Shown piece after piece: positions 55,010-64,000 of a DNA stretch of 64,000 nucleotides; the first letter of the stretch is position 1, and each line of letters begins with the position of its first letter. Source of the stretch: Lachnospiraceae bacterium (lineage in GTDB: Bacteria; Bacillota; Clostridia; Lachnospirales; Lachnospiraceae). A program made the translations under genes and the position numbers. The notes below the pieces were generated by a model. That model was not told the origin of the DNA. It saw only the letters and a list, made by a program, of their open reading frames with translations, and searched no databases. Location of the stretch: contig JAFXQK010000006.1 of the NCBI GenBank assembly GCA_017527205.1, forward strand, positions 19,461 through 83,460, given 5' to 3'.

Positions 55010-57253
55010 ATGAAGAGAATAACGGCATTTTTGGGAGGAATACTGATATGTCTGGCACTTGTGGGATGCTCTAAGACTACGGAACAAGATCCTTCGAGCA
55101 ATGTAGCCTCGCAGGTACATGAGACGGGAAGCAGGGTAACGGCAACAAAGAACGCGCAAGAGTATGATGCAACGCCAATGACTACGGAAAACAGTCTCTT
55201 AAATGCGAAGTTTTTGGGAGGGTTCGCTTATGGTTGGGGCATTAATCTTCAGCTTTTTGAAATTGACCGCATAGATCCCAAGGAAGGAACTTCGGAATAC
55301 TTCTTTAACGTGGACCAGGAGATCGAAGAGACGGAAGGCGAGCAGCAGCGGTTCCTGTATTGCTATGACATCGGCAAAACAGGCGGCGGCACGGCGGTGG
55401 TAAGCATTCAGTATGAGGATACGACAAAATATTATCTCACGCAGTTCGATGAAAAGGGAAATTTTAAGAAGAATACGGAAATTGAAAAGGGAGCGGAGTT
55501 TCTCCACCTGTCACCTGCCGAAAAATCAGACATGGCAGTGGATTATGACGGTAATGTTCTATTGCTTTCGAAGGATGTCGTCATGATTTCTTCCGAGGGA
55601 AAGAAGGTCGCACAGTTTTCCGTGGATGAGGGTACCAGCTATGCATCTCCCATAAGAACGATGAGCGGAGAGCTATGGATTTATTGTCAAAAATGGAATG
55701 TTGCAAGCTTTGGAATTCTAAAGGCAGATTTTTCAAAGGGAAGCTTGGAAGAAATAAAAAACGTGCCTAAGGAGATCAGGGGAATAGGTGCCATCACGGG
55801 GGAGGATAAAACCTATGAAGCACTTGCCTATGACGAATACAAAGTCATGGGGTATGACAAGAGTCAGGATGAGTGGGTCATCCTTGTTCAATTGGCAGAT
55901 TATGGAATCAATGGAGGGAAAAATACACGTGTCGGAAAGATGGGGGAGCAGTTTGTAATCATCGGCTTTGGCGGAGCGGCAACATTATTAACGCCTAGGT
56001 CGGAGAATGCCCCTAAGAAAGAAACGATTGTGATCGCGACGACGAAACGGTATTCCAGGTTGGATGACCTGATGGCTGCGTATAATAAGTCGCAGGACCG
56101 CTATGTAGTGAAGGTGGTCGAATATGCCGCAAATGCACAGAGCACCCTAGAATATCAAGACCCCGTCAACCGAATGATGGCTGACGTATTGGCTGATGAT
56201 CCGCCAGATCTTTTTGACTTAAAAGATTTTTTCCTCCTGCCAATGCTTACGCCCCATTGGCAGGACATGCTGGAGAAGGAGTACATTGAGGATCTGGGGC
56301 CATATTTGGATCAGAGTAAGAAGCTTAGTCGGGACGAGTATGATGAAAAGGTGCTTGCCATGTGCATGCATCAGGGGAAGCTTGCAGCGTTGCCTACGGG
56401 GTACATGCTGACGACCATGCTGGTGGACAGTAATGACTTCGGGGGAAGATATGGGTGGTCCGTGAAGGAGATGATCGCTTACGACAAAGCACACCCGAAG
56501 ATGGAGCTGATCAAGGATGCGACTTCAGGAACGATTCTTTATCTTTGTACCTATTACAGCATGAAGGATTTTGTGGATTTTGAAAAGAAGGAGACGCATT
56601 TTGACAGTCAGGAATTTCGCGAAATTCTGGAATACGCAGCATCTTATCCTGCAGGAGATTATTCGATTTGGTATACTGCCGAGGAACGATTGGTCAACGT
56701 GCAGATTTTATATGGTCTGATGAACATCCAGTATTTTCAAAACGTGAAATTTGAAGGACACGCGCAGATCATCGGATTCCCCACTGTCGACGGGACACCA
56801 GTATCTAGCATGGACATGGACATCGACGGATGTGCCTTTGCCATCTGTAAGCGTAGCAGCAAAAAAGATGCGGCATGGGATTTCATTGAATTTGCGCAGG
56901 ATTACCTAATGGAGGATACGGAAAGATACCTAGATGGGTTTGGAGGTTTCCCCGCAAGGAAAAAGGTACTGGATAAGGTGCTTGCCGAGATATCTGATGA
57001 GGATGGAAGGTTTAGCACCAAAAAGGGTAAGGTAAGAATCAATGGTTCGTATTCCTATCATCCCTTTACGGATGAGGAAAAGGCCCTTTTCGACAAAATG
57101 GTAGAATCGGCAACGACCCCGACGCCCGATACGCGAATGGTATGGAACATCCTCGACGAGGAGACCAAGACCTATTTCCAAGGCCAAAAGAGCATCGATC
57201 AAACCATCGACGCCATCCAAAGCCGCGTGCAATTGTATTTGATGGAGAATTAG
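55010..57253 (+). CDS. Lipoprotein with N-terminal region and solute-binding domain (fourth family member)
   Basis: A lipoprotein of 747 residues from the chosen ATG (MKRITAFLGG; lipobox LVGC, Cys20). GGAGG lies 8 bp before it; an ATG one codon upstream and a GTG at 55001 are also possible. The second half has AAYNKSQDRYVVKVVEY, a DPPDLFDLKDF segment, QIIGFPTVDGTP and a C-terminal QSRVQLYLMEN. Signal peptide and many later segments match the next gene, so the two are a tandem duplication. Confidence 0.75.
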   Translation: MKRITAFLGGILICLALVGCSKTTEQDPSSNVASQVHETGSRVTATKNAQEYDATPMTTENSLLNAKFLGGFAYGWGINLQLFEIDRIDPKEGTSEYFFNVDQEIEETEGEQQRFLYCYDIGKTGGGTAVVSIQYEDTTKYYLTQFDEKGNFKKNTEIEKGAEFLHLSPAEKSDMAVDYDGNVLLLSKDVVMISSEGKKVAQFSVDEGTSYASPIRTMSGELWIYCQKWNVASFGILKADFSKGSLEEIKNVPKEIRGIGAITGEDKTYEALAYDEYKVMGYDKSQDEWVILVQLADYGINGGKNTRVGKMGEQFVIIGFGGAATLLTPRSENAPKKETIVIATTKRYSRLDDLMAAYNKSQDRYVVKVVEYAANAQSTLEYQDPVNRMMADVLADDPPDLFDLKDFFLLPMLTPHWQDMLEKEYIEDLGPYLDQSKKLSRDEYDEKVLAMCMHQGKLAALPTGYMLTTMLVDSNDFGGRYGWSVKEMIAYDKAHPKMELIKDATSGTILYLCTYYSMKDFVDFEKKETHFDSQEFREILEYAASYPAGDYSIWYTAEERLVNVQILYGLMNIQYFQNVKFEGHAQIIGFPTVDGTPVSSMDMDIDGCAFAICKRSSKKDAAWDFIEFAQDYLMEDTERYLDGFGGFPARKKVLDKVLAEISDEDGRFSTKKGKVRINGSYSYHPFTDEEKALFDKMVESATTPTPDTRMVWNILDEETKTYFQGQKSIDQTIDAIQSRVQLYLMEN

Positions 57254-57264
57254 GAGAGAAGACG

Positions 57265-59541
57265 ATGAAGAGAATAACGGCATTTTTGGGAGGAGTACTG
57301 ACCTGCCTTGCGCTGGCGGGATGCGGTGGTAAGACGACAGGCGGGGAAACGACGCAGGAGTCAACCTCGGGAAATCAGCAGGTGACAAAGAGCCATGTGA
57401 CGATCGCGAAGACACAGGAGCAGGATTACGTTGCAACCTTTTATTCCTTACAGGGAGGAATTGCAGATTATCGTCATGTGGAATTTGCAGGGAATTATGT
57501 TTATGGCAAGGGATATCTTAGGGAGCAGTCAGTTTACGGCGTCAGCAGGGTTAGCTTGGAAAGTGGCTGGCCAGAGGTTTTCGTTGATCCCAATGAGGGC
57601 TTAGAGGATTCAGAGGCGAAACGGAGCGTATGTTGTTTTGACCTGACGAAGGATGGAGGTTGCGTGGCACTTGTCAGCGCCGTGAAGGTTGACGAAGATG
57701 GCGTGATCATTCCTTCTAAAGAATTCTATTTGTGTTCTTATGACAAAGACGGAAGGGAGCTTTCCTGCAAAAGGCTGGAAGGAGTGGATTTTCCTAATGC
57801 GCAGATTTCCATCTACATGGACATGTGTGTGGACGGAGACGGAAACATTGCCCTGGTTGGCGATGGTGTGACGCTTCTTTCGCCAGATGGAGAGCTACAA
57901 GAGCAGATTTCTTTGGATCAGGATACCTTTGCCGGAAATCTTGTACGAACAAAAAATGGCGAGCTTAGGCTGTCCTATACTTCTATGAATGGGAGCGGCA
58001 TCAAGAAGGTGAACTTCCAAAAGAAGTGCCTGGAGGATGTTACGGATGAGATGCCTGGCTGGGTAAATGGCATAGGGTGGATCGAAGAGAACTCCGCAGA
58101 GGAAGGAGACATGATCATCTATACGAACGACTATGTCTATTTGTATCAAGAGGAGAAGAAGGAATGTATTCCAATCGTACAGTGGGCCAATCCTGGAATT
58201 CAGGGAAATGGCGTTGCTTGTGTAGGTAAGCTTGGAGAAAAGGTGATCGCGGTGTCCACGACGATGGAGCTGGCAATTTTAGCGCCGCGCACCGATGACA
58301 TGCCACCTCAGGAAACTTTAGTTTTAGTGACCATAAAGAAGGAGCAAAAGCTTGATGAGGCAGTGGCCGCATATAACAGGTCACAAAATCGCTATAAGGT
58401 CAAGGTCGTGGAATATGGCGCGGACGCAACCGTCAGCACGGAGTATCAAGATCCCGCGAACCGCATGATGATGGATCTTCTCGGGGAGGATTCTCCCGAC
58501 CTGATCAATCTGTCAGATTTTATCCTGTTCTCATACATTTCTCCAAATCTGTCTGATCTTGTTGAAAAGGAATACATTGAGGATCTTGGTCCGTATTTGA
58601 ACAGAAGTGCAAAGCTAAGCCGTGAGCAGTATGAAGAAAAGGCCATGGAGCTTTGTACCTATCAAGGTGTCATTGCGGCGCTGCCGCAAAGCTACCGCAT
58701 AGATGCGTTGACCGTAGATGGGAAAGCATTTTCAGGGAAATTGGGTTGGTCCGTGAAGGATTTGATCGCGTATGATCAGGCTAATGTGGATATGCCTTTG
58801 GTGGATGATTGCAGGGCCGGACATGCCTTTTTCTTAAGCAGTTATTACAATCTGGGAGCCTTTGTTGATTATGATAAGAAGCAGGCAAATTTTGATTGCC
58901 CTGAGTTTCGGGAGATGATGGAATATTCGCATACCTATAGACCTGGGGAAGCGTTTTTTTATTACAATGCGGAGGAAAAGCTGGTGAAAACAAGTTCGCT
59001 GGACTGTCTCCGTAGCATTCAAAAGATTCCTTTCCAAAGCTTTGATGGAAATGGACAGATCATAGGTTTTCCGACGATAGACGGAACACCGAAATTTGGC
59101 ATTTATCTGGATGGGAATTCACGAGAGATTGGCATCTGTAAGCGTAGCAAGAATAAGGATGGCGCATGGGATTTTATTGAGTTTATGCAGGAGTATGATT
59201 TGCAGAATTTTGGTACCTACATGAATCTTTATGGTGGCATTCCCGCAAGAAAAGCGATTTTGGAAAAGTGTTTCCAGGAATTATCTGACGAAAACGGTCC
59301 TTACGGTTATCTGAATCAGATCGTGAATAATATTTCCTACGAGTATCCGCCATTCACGAATAAGGCAAGGGAATTCTTTGAAGAAATTCTCAAATGTGCG
59401 GAAGTACGAGACCCGAGACTTCAAGATGTCTGGAATATTGTAAATGAAGAAGCAAAAACCTATTTTGAAGGGCAAAAGAAGCTGGATGCGGTGATCGACG
59501 TGATCAACCAGCGCGTGAATTTGTATCTGAAGGAGAATTAA
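57265..59541 (+). CDS. Lipoprotein with N-terminal region and solute-binding domain (fifth family member)
   Basis: A 758-residue lipoprotein (MKRITAFLGG start; lipobox LAGC, Cys20). AGGAGAG precedes the ATG, only 11 bp after the previous stop codon; an upstream in-frame start inside the previous gene is unlikely. The second half has AAYNRSQNRYKVKVVEYG, SPDLINLSDFI, EKEYIEDLGPYLNRS, QIIGFPTIDGTP and NQRVNLYLKEN, close to the preceding protein. It is probably co-transcribed with it and ends in a strong terminator. Confidence 0.75.
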   Translation: MKRITAFLGGVLTCLALAGCGGKTTGGETTQESTSGNQQVTKSHVTIAKTQEQDYVATFYSLQGGIADYRHVEFAGNYVYGKGYLREQSVYGVSRVSLESGWPEVFVDPNEGLEDSEAKRSVCCFDLTKDGGCVALVSAVKVDEDGVIIPSKEFYLCSYDKDGRELSCKRLEGVDFPNAQISIYMDMCVDGDGNIALVGDGVTLLSPDGELQEQISLDQDTFAGNLVRTKNGELRLSYTSMNGSGIKKVNFQKKCLEDVTDEMPGWVNGIGWIEENSAEEGDMIIYTNDYVYLYQEEKKECIPIVQWANPGIQGNGVACVGKLGEKVIAVSTTMELAILAPRTDDMPPQETLVLVTIKKEQKLDEAVAAYNRSQNRYKVKVVEYGADATVSTEYQDPANRMMMDLLGEDSPDLINLSDFILFSYISPNLSDLVEKEYIEDLGPYLNRSAKLSREQYEEKAMELCTYQGVIAALPQSYRIDALTVDGKAFSGKLGWSVKDLIAYDQANVDMPLVDDCRAGHAFFLSSYYNLGAFVDYDKKQANFDCPEFREMMEYSHTYRPGEAFFYYNAEEKLVKTSSLDCLRSIQKIPFQSFDGNGQIIGFPTIDGTPKFGIYLDGNSREIGICKRSKNKDGAWDFIEFMQEYDLQNFGTYMNLYGGIPARKAILEKCFQELSDENGPYGYLNQIVNNISYEYPPFTNKAREFFEEILKCAEVRDPRLQDVWNIVNEEAKTYFEGQKKLDAVIDVINQRVNLYLKEN

Positions 59542-59560
59542 AAATCATTAAGAGTAAAAG

Positions 59561-59593
59561 GCATGGCTAGAGGAAGGTAGCCATGCTTTTTTA
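59561..59593 (+). terminator. Rho-independent terminator after the solute-binding lipoproteins
   Basis: GCATGGCTA pairs with TAGCCATGC (9 bp) around 8 nt, followed by T6. Confidence 0.9.
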
Positions 59594-59646
59594 CATGAAA
59601 TAATGCAGGCTACACTTTCTTATACTATGGAGAAGTTTATTTTCTG

Positions 59647-59735
59647 GTTGAAAAATATGTCTTGGCGATTTATAATACTTTTAGAAGCTATAAATCGCCA
59701 AAAATTGCAAAAAACAGATGGTTTTGGCGATTTAT
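59647..59735 (+). promoter_or_regulatory. Promoter overlapped by a GGCGATTTAT operator
   Basis: TTGAAA (59647-59652) and TATAAT (59670-59675) are 17 bp apart. TTGGCGATTTATA (59661-59673) covers the spacer and most of the -10 and pairs with a perfect inverted copy at 59688-59700; a third copy, TTGGCGATTTAT, lies at 59724-59735, just before the ribosome binding site. This arrangement suggests repression, possibly by the gene product itself. Confidence 0.7.
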
Positions 59736-59756
59736 GAGCAGATTTGGAGGTTTAAC

Positions 59757-61178
59757 ATGAAAATCATCGGAAGAAAACGCGAAAAGGATGCTTTGCTTCA
59801 GGCACTCATGTCAAAACGGCCGGAATTTGTTGTTGTCTATGGCAGAAGAAGAGTTGGAAAGACCTATTTGATCAAGGAATTCTTTAATAAACAGTTTTCT
59901 TTTTATGCAACGGGACTGACGGATGCGAAGACGAAGGGGCAGCTTCGCGCATTTGGTGAGAGTCTGTCCGTCTATGGCAGCGTTAATAAGGAAGCGCCCA
60001 AGGATTGGTTTGAGGCATTCGCCAGTTTGCGCAGACTCCTTGAAAGTGAGAAGGTATATCGTGAACCGATCAACCAAAAGAGAGTCGTATTTTTGGATGA
60101 GCTTCCCTGGATGGATACGGCGAGATCCGATTTTAAGAGTGCGTTGGAGTTTTTCTGGAACAGTTGGGCTTCTTCTCAGGAGGATTTGGTATTGATCGTT
60201 TGCGGATCAGCGACATCCTGGATCATATCCAACCTGCTTACCGGCAAAAAAGGATTTCACAACAGGGTTACGAAGCAGATACGCCTCATGCCTTTTTCTT
60301 TGGCGGAATGCGAGGAATTGTTTGCGTTTAATGACATTGTCATGACAAGAAGTCAGATGATCGAGAGCTACATGATATTTGGCGGAATTCCGTACTATCT
60401 GAATTTATTGGATTCACGCCTTAGCTTAACACAGAATGTAAATGAGCTTTGTTTCAAGCAATATGGTGAGCTACACAATGAATATCATAATCTTTTTCAC
60501 TCTCTTTTTGCCAAACCGGAGAAGCACATGGCGATATTAAGGGAGCTTGCTGGGAAGAAGGAAGGGCTTACGAGGACGGATTTATCGAAGGTAGATGCGA
60601 TCGGCGGAGGCTCCGTTTTGACAAAGAATCTGCGTGAGCTGGAGGAATGTGGTTTTATCCGTAAGTTTACGAATTTTGTGAAGGATGGGAGCGAAGCGCT
60701 CTATCAATTGATCGATCCGTTTACCTTGTTTGCGATTCGGTATATTGAAAGTAAGGCACTAAATTCTTGGAATGAGTACCTGAATTCTCCGGGATACAAT
60801 TCCTGGAGGGGGGATTCCTTTGAGATCGTATGCCTGAATCATGTCGGGCAGATTAAGGCTTCGCTGGGAATTAGCGGCATGGAATCTAACGAATTTGCCT
60901 GGAAGAGCGCTGAGCATAAGAACGGAGCACAGGTTGATCTGATCATTGACAGAAAAGACGGTGTAATTAATCTTTGCGAGATGAAATATACGAACGAAGA
61001 GTACGCGCTGGATCAAGAGGAACATGATAAGATTCTCAAGAGAATGTCATTATTTCAAAAAGAGTCAGAGACAAAAAAGGCGATACACGTAACGCTTGTC
61101 TGTGGAAATGGTTATAAGCAGAATAAGTATTCCGGAATCATTCAGAACGTGATTTCCGGGGAGGATTTATTTGTGTAG
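59757..61178 (+). CDS. AAA-type ATPase with C-terminal DUF234/nuclease-like domain
   Basis: A 473-residue protein. The ATPase part (1-about 260) has FVVVYGRRRVGKTYLIKEF (Walker A GRRRVGKT), Walker B VVFLDELPWM and sensor-like IVCGSATSW. A winged-helix-like region follows (LTRTDLSKVDAIGG), then a C-terminal DUF234-type domain with a possible PD-(D/E)xK site (QVDLIID, then CEMKY). This belongs to the archaeal/bacterial ATPase family whose cellular role is unclear. TTGGAGG lies 6 bp before the ATG. The operator over its promoter suggests autoregulation. Confidence 0.82.
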   Translation: MKIIGRKREKDALLQALMSKRPEFVVVYGRRRVGKTYLIKEFFNKQFSFYATGLTDAKTKGQLRAFGESLSVYGSVNKEAPKDWFEAFASLRRLLESEKVYREPINQKRVVFLDELPWMDTARSDFKSALEFFWNSWASSQEDLVLIVCGSATSWIISNLLTGKKGFHNRVTKQIRLMPFSLAECEELFAFNDIVMTRSQMIESYMIFGGIPYYLNLLDSRLSLTQNVNELCFKQYGELHNEYHNLFHSLFAKPEKHMAILRELAGKKEGLTRTDLSKVDAIGGGSVLTKNLRELEECGFIRKFTNFVKDGSEALYQLIDPFTLFAIRYIESKALNSWNEYLNSPGYNSWRGDSFEIVCLNHVGQIKASLGISGMESNEFAWKSAEHKNGAQVDLIIDRKDGVINLCEMKYTNEEYALDQEEHDKILKRMSLFQKESETKKAIHVTLVCGNGYKQNKYSGIIQNVISGEDLFV

Positions 61179-61230
61179 GAAATAAGAGCTGGTCTTGTTG
61201 TGATCCCAAACACAATTACGGAGGAAGCGC

Positions 61231-63099
61231 ATGAAGGAAAGACTGCGGGGGATTCATTGGAAGAAGGATATTTTTGGCGGCATTGTGATCGGGCTTGTTT
61301 CGATTCCGATCTCGATGGGGTATGCGCAGATTGCGGGGCTGCCACCGGTCTATGGACTCTATGGTTCGGTTCTTCCGATCTTATTGTTTGCGCTTTTTAC
61401 GAGCTCGAAGCAGTTTATCGTCGGCGTGGATGCGATGCCTGCTGCCATGGTGGGAGGCATCCTGGCGGAGCTAGGGATCGCGGCGCAGTCGATAGAAGCA
61501 AGGGTTCTGGTTCCCGTGACGACGCTGCTCGTGGCGATCTGGTTTTTTATTTTATATTTTTTCAAGGCGGGGCGGATTGTCCGGTATATTTCGATCCCCG
61601 TGATGGGCGGGTTTATCTCTGGCGTCGGCGCGACGATTATCATGATGCAGATCCCGAAGCTCTTTGGCGGCGAGCCGGGAACGGGGGAAGTGATTGTTCT
61701 TCTGGAGAATGTTTGGGAGCAGAGGGGAAGGTTTCATCTGTTGTCATTTGCCCTGGGACTTGGAACGGTCATCATCATTTTGCTGTGTAAAAAGTGGATT
61801 CCGAAAGTACCGATGACGGTTGTGATGATGGTGCTTGGTGCCTTGGCGCAGGCGTTTTTGCATCTGGACCGCGTAGGCGTAAAGGTGATGAGCGAGGTAA
61901 ATGCAGGGCTTCCGAGATTTGTATTGCCAGGCTTTCTTTGGATCAAGTCAGGAGATTTTGCAAGGGAGCGATTGGCCACGGGAATGCCGGGACTTCCTTG
62001 GGTGACGGGGAATTTTCCGCACTTTGCGCTGTTTGAGATCGAAGGCTTATGGGAATATTTCCCGGATCTTTTGTTAGAGACGCTCGGCATTGCCGCGGTG
62101 ATCATGGCGCAGACGCTCCTTGCCTCCGGAAATTATGCAAGAAAATATCAGGATTCCTTAGACACCAATCGGGAGCTTTTGGCATATGGTGTTATGAATA
62201 TCGGTGGCGCGCTCGTGGGCGTTTGTCCCGTCAACGGCAGCGTTTCAAGAAGCGGCATTGCGGACTCTTTGGGCGTTCGGTCGCAGGTGGCTTCGATCGT
62301 TGCAGGTTTGACGATGCTGCTGGTGCTCCTGTTTGGTACGCCAATCCTAAAATTCCTGCCCGTGCCGATTCTGACGGGCATTGTCATGACGGCGCTCATT
62401 GGGATTCTTGAGATTCCCATAGCAAAAAAGCTCTGGAAAACGGGAAAAAATGAGCTTCTTGTTTTCCTGCTGGCATTTCTTGGAGTTCTTTTCTTTGGAA
62501 CGCTCAATGGGGTCATTATTGGCGTTCTTTTGTCCTTTGGAGAGGTGGCCATGCGTGCGGTTGTTCCGCCGACGGCCTTTGTCGGAAGAATTCCGGGGCA
62601 CGGAAATTTTTATTCCCTGAAGCGTAATTCCGCGGCAAAGCCCATCAAGAACACGGTGATCTATCGCTTTAGCGGGAATTTGTTTTTTGCGAACATTGAT
62701 TTGTTTTGCAATCAAATTGAGGCAGGACTGAAGGAGGATACGCATCAGGTGGTCGTGGACGGGCGCGGCATTGGCAGTATTGACTTGACGGCGACAGAAC
62801 GCCTATTGCAGCTTCATCAGAGTCTCAAGGAGCGGGGAATCAGGTTTTATCTGACGGAGCATGACGGGTCGCTCAATGATCAGCTTCGAAGGCTCGGCGC
62901 CGGACGGCTGATCGAGGAGGGAGCGGTGCATCGCACGATCACGCTCGCGCTACGCGATGCGGGGTTGGAAAAACCCTATGATTTGGAACAGGATGATGGG
63001 GAGACCTTAACGGAAAAAGCGGGTGCCAGGGTCGAGGTGGATGAGATGCTGCCGGAATTTGAGTGGGCCTTTGGCGCAGGAATGGAGAAAAAATCTTGA
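61231..63099 (+). CDS. SulP-family anion transporter with STAS domain
   Basis: A 622-residue transporter. About ten to fourteen membrane segments occupy residues 10-425, beginning with the SulP signature region GLVSIPISMGYAQIAGLPPVYGLYG (split in description), and a cytoplasmic STAS domain lies at about 445-560 (VIYRFSGNLFFANIDLF; VVVDGRGIGSIDLTATERL). SulP proteins carry sulfate, bicarbonate or other anions; the substrate cannot be told. GGAGG precedes the ATG. The next gene overlaps by 4 bp. Confidence 0.9.
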   Translation: MKERLRGIHWKKDIFGGIVIGLVSIPISMGYAQIAGLPPVYGLYGSVLPILLFALFTSSKQFIVGVDAMPAAMVGGILAELGIAAQSIEARVLVPVTTLLVAIWFFILYFFKAGRIVRYISIPVMGGFISGVGATIIMMQIPKLFGGEPGTGEVIVLLENVWEQRGRFHLLSFALGLGTVIIILLCKKWIPKVPMTVVMMVLGALAQAFLHLDRVGVKVMSEVNAGLPRFVLPGFLWIKSGDFARERLATGMPGLPWVTGNFPHFALFEIEGLWEYFPDLLLETLGIAAVIMAQTLLASGNYARKYQDSLDTNRELLAYGVMNIGGALVGVCPVNGSVSRSGIADSLGVRSQVASIVAGLTMLLVLLFGTPILKFLPVPILTGIVMTALIGILEIPIAKKLWKTGKNELLVFLLAFLGVLFFGTLNGVIIGVLLSFGEVAMRAVVPPTAFVGRIPGHGNFYSLKRNSAAKPIKNTVIYRFSGNLFFANIDLFCNQIEAGLKEDTHQVVVDGRGIGSIDLTATERLLQLHQSLKERGIRFYLTEHDGSLNDQLRRLGAGRLIEEGAVHRTITLALRDAGLEKPYDLEQDDGETLTEKAGARVEVDEMLPEFEWAFGAGMEKKS

Positions 63100-63953
63100 A
63101 AGAAAAAAAGAAGCGTCGAAAGATCATTTGGATCATTCTTTTGGTATTGTTTTTGATTTCACTCCCGGGGTATTACTGCGGTCTGACGGTGCGAAATTAT
63201 AAGGTGGCGGATGCGCGGATTGTTGGGACCGTACGCATTGCCTTGGTGACGGATCTGCACTCCTGTAAATATGGGAAAAATCAGGAAAAGCTCCTTAAGG
63301 CGATTGAGGAACAAAAGCCGGATTTGATCCTTCTTGGCGGTGACATTATTGACGATCACCTTCCTACGGGGCCTGCGGAGACCTTTCTTGCCGGAATTTC
63401 AGGGAAATATCCCATTTATTACGTGACGGGAAACCATGAGTGCTGGTCGGGGAAGGCGAATTACCAGACTTCCATGGCGATCATAGAAAAGTATAAGATC
63501 AAAAGGCTGTCGGGGGACTGTGAGGTACTAAACATTAACGGGACGGAGCTTGTGATCGGCGGTATTGACGACCCTTACGCGGCCATGGTGGAGTCCATGG
63601 TCTGGAATAAGGAGCTTTCGGACGTGAAAAATGCAGTCAACGAAAAGGCACCTGGGGCGTATTCCATTCTTTTGTCGCATCGGCCGGAAGCGTTTGAAGC
63701 TTACGTAAAGCAGGGCTTTGACCTGGCGCTGGCGGGGCATGCGCACGGTGGGCAGTGGCGCATTCCGGGAATTCTCAATGGCTTGTTCGCGCCGGATCAG
63801 GGTCTCTTTCCAAAGCTCGCCGGAGGACGCTATGAAAAGAACGGGACGACCATGATCGTCAGCCGGGGACTTGCGAGGGAGTCCACGATCGTACCCCGGT
63901 TTTGTAATCCGCCGGAGCTGGTGATCATTGAGCTGTCAGGAAGGAATGAATAA
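63096..63953 (+). CDS. Membrane-anchored metallophosphoesterase
   Basis: A 285-residue protein with a basic N-terminus, one membrane segment (about 10-30, IIWIILLVLFLISLPGYY) and a calcineurin-like phosphoesterase domain with all metal motifs: DLHS, GGDIID, GNHE, LSHRP and AGHAHGGQ. Relatives such as B. subtilis YkuE act on lipid-linked or UDP-sugar substrates, but the substrate here is unknown. The start is taken as TTG at 63096, overlapping the SulP stop (TTGA), with GGAG 8 bp upstream; an in-frame GTG at 63063 is possible. Confidence 0.85.
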   Translation: MKEKKKRRKIIWIILLVLFLISLPGYYCGLTVRNYKVADARIVGTVRIALVTDLHSCKYGKNQEKLLKAIEEQKPDLILLGGDIIDDHLPTGPAETFLAGISGKYPIYYVTGNHECWSGKANYQTSMAIIEKYKIKRLSGDCEVLNINGTELVIGGIDDPYAAMVESMVWNKELSDVKNAVNEKAPGAYSILLSHRPEAFEAYVKQGFDLALAGHAHGGQWRIPGILNGLFAPDQGLFPKLAGGRYEKNGTTMIVSRGLARESTIVPRFCNPPELVIIELSGRNE

Positions 63954-64000
63954 AGCAATCCGCAGTATCCGTGGAGAATATGCCCCGCTCTATCGCAGAA

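Noticed and set aside
61200..61790. 196-codon plus-strand frame overlapping the SulP gene
   Set aside because: The SulP frame has clear family motifs and a ribosome binding site; this one is a shadow.
63980..64000. Start of another gene at the right edge
   Set aside because: Only seven codons from an ATG are visible, and the GGAG is just 3 bp away; not enough to call.

Overview
The window is the replication-origin region of a low-to-moderate GC Firmicute of class Clostridia, most likely a Lachnospiraceae member. This rests on gene order (rpmH-rnpA-yidD-yidC-khpB-mnmE-mnmG-rsmG on one side of oriC; dnaA-dnaN-yaaA-recF-gyrB-gyrA on the other), parAB with consensus parS sites, a DUF4446 gene beside parB, and abundant accessory lipoproteins. 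Genus and species cannot be fixed from sequence alone. Genes left of about 18 kb run on the minus strand and those to the right on the plus strand, so both arms are transcribed away from the origin.

Left arm (1-17.9 kb): an ECF sigma factor with an anti-sigma-like membrane protein carrying a degenerate LytM domain; a lipoprotein combining an N-terminal region with a solute-binding domain; a CPA2 cation/proton antiporter; an OhrR/MarR-flavodoxin-radical SAM operon with a near-perfect promoter; gyrA, gyrB, recF, yaaA, dnaN and dnaA. The yaaA-dnaN gap holds two palindromic repeats. oriC (about 17.9-18.4 kb) has at least seven DnaA boxes, with weaker boxes on the other side of dnaA.

Right arm, housekeeping (18.4-32.3 kb): the rpmH to rsmG genes, an orphan DegS-like histidine kinase whose leader carries a LexA-like palindrome, two parS sites, parA, parB, DUF4446 and serS.

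Right arm, accessory (32.3-64 kb): a coiled-coil protein; a LytTR response regulator with a GHKL kinase; a cluster of five related lipoproteins sharing a Cys/His motif, with an ABC ATPase and a large ABC-2-like permease; a GH43 glycosidase; an unassigned membrane-anchored protein; four tandem lipoproteins with solute-binding domains but no permease; a DUF234-type ATPase with an operator on its promoter; a SulP transporter; and a metallophosphoesterase.

The most interesting part is 33-47 kb. Direct repeats with a 21-bp period, typical of LytTR targets, occur upstream of the two-component operon and again upstream of the lipoprotein/ABC cluster. In both places they overlap a terminator and are followed 30-31 bp later by a -10 element. 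Each predicted transcript then starts with a strongly structured leader (three 73-bp repeats with two hairpins each, or one 75-bp palindrome). This ties regulator and cluster together as a candidate undescribed envelope sensing/export system. A second type of repeat (CTTAAAC/CTTAAAG, 10-11 bp period, OmpR-like) precedes one of the Cys-motif lipoproteins and one of the solute-binding lipoproteins. Palindromes of about 75 bp whose stems differ by paired changes recur in four intergenic places.
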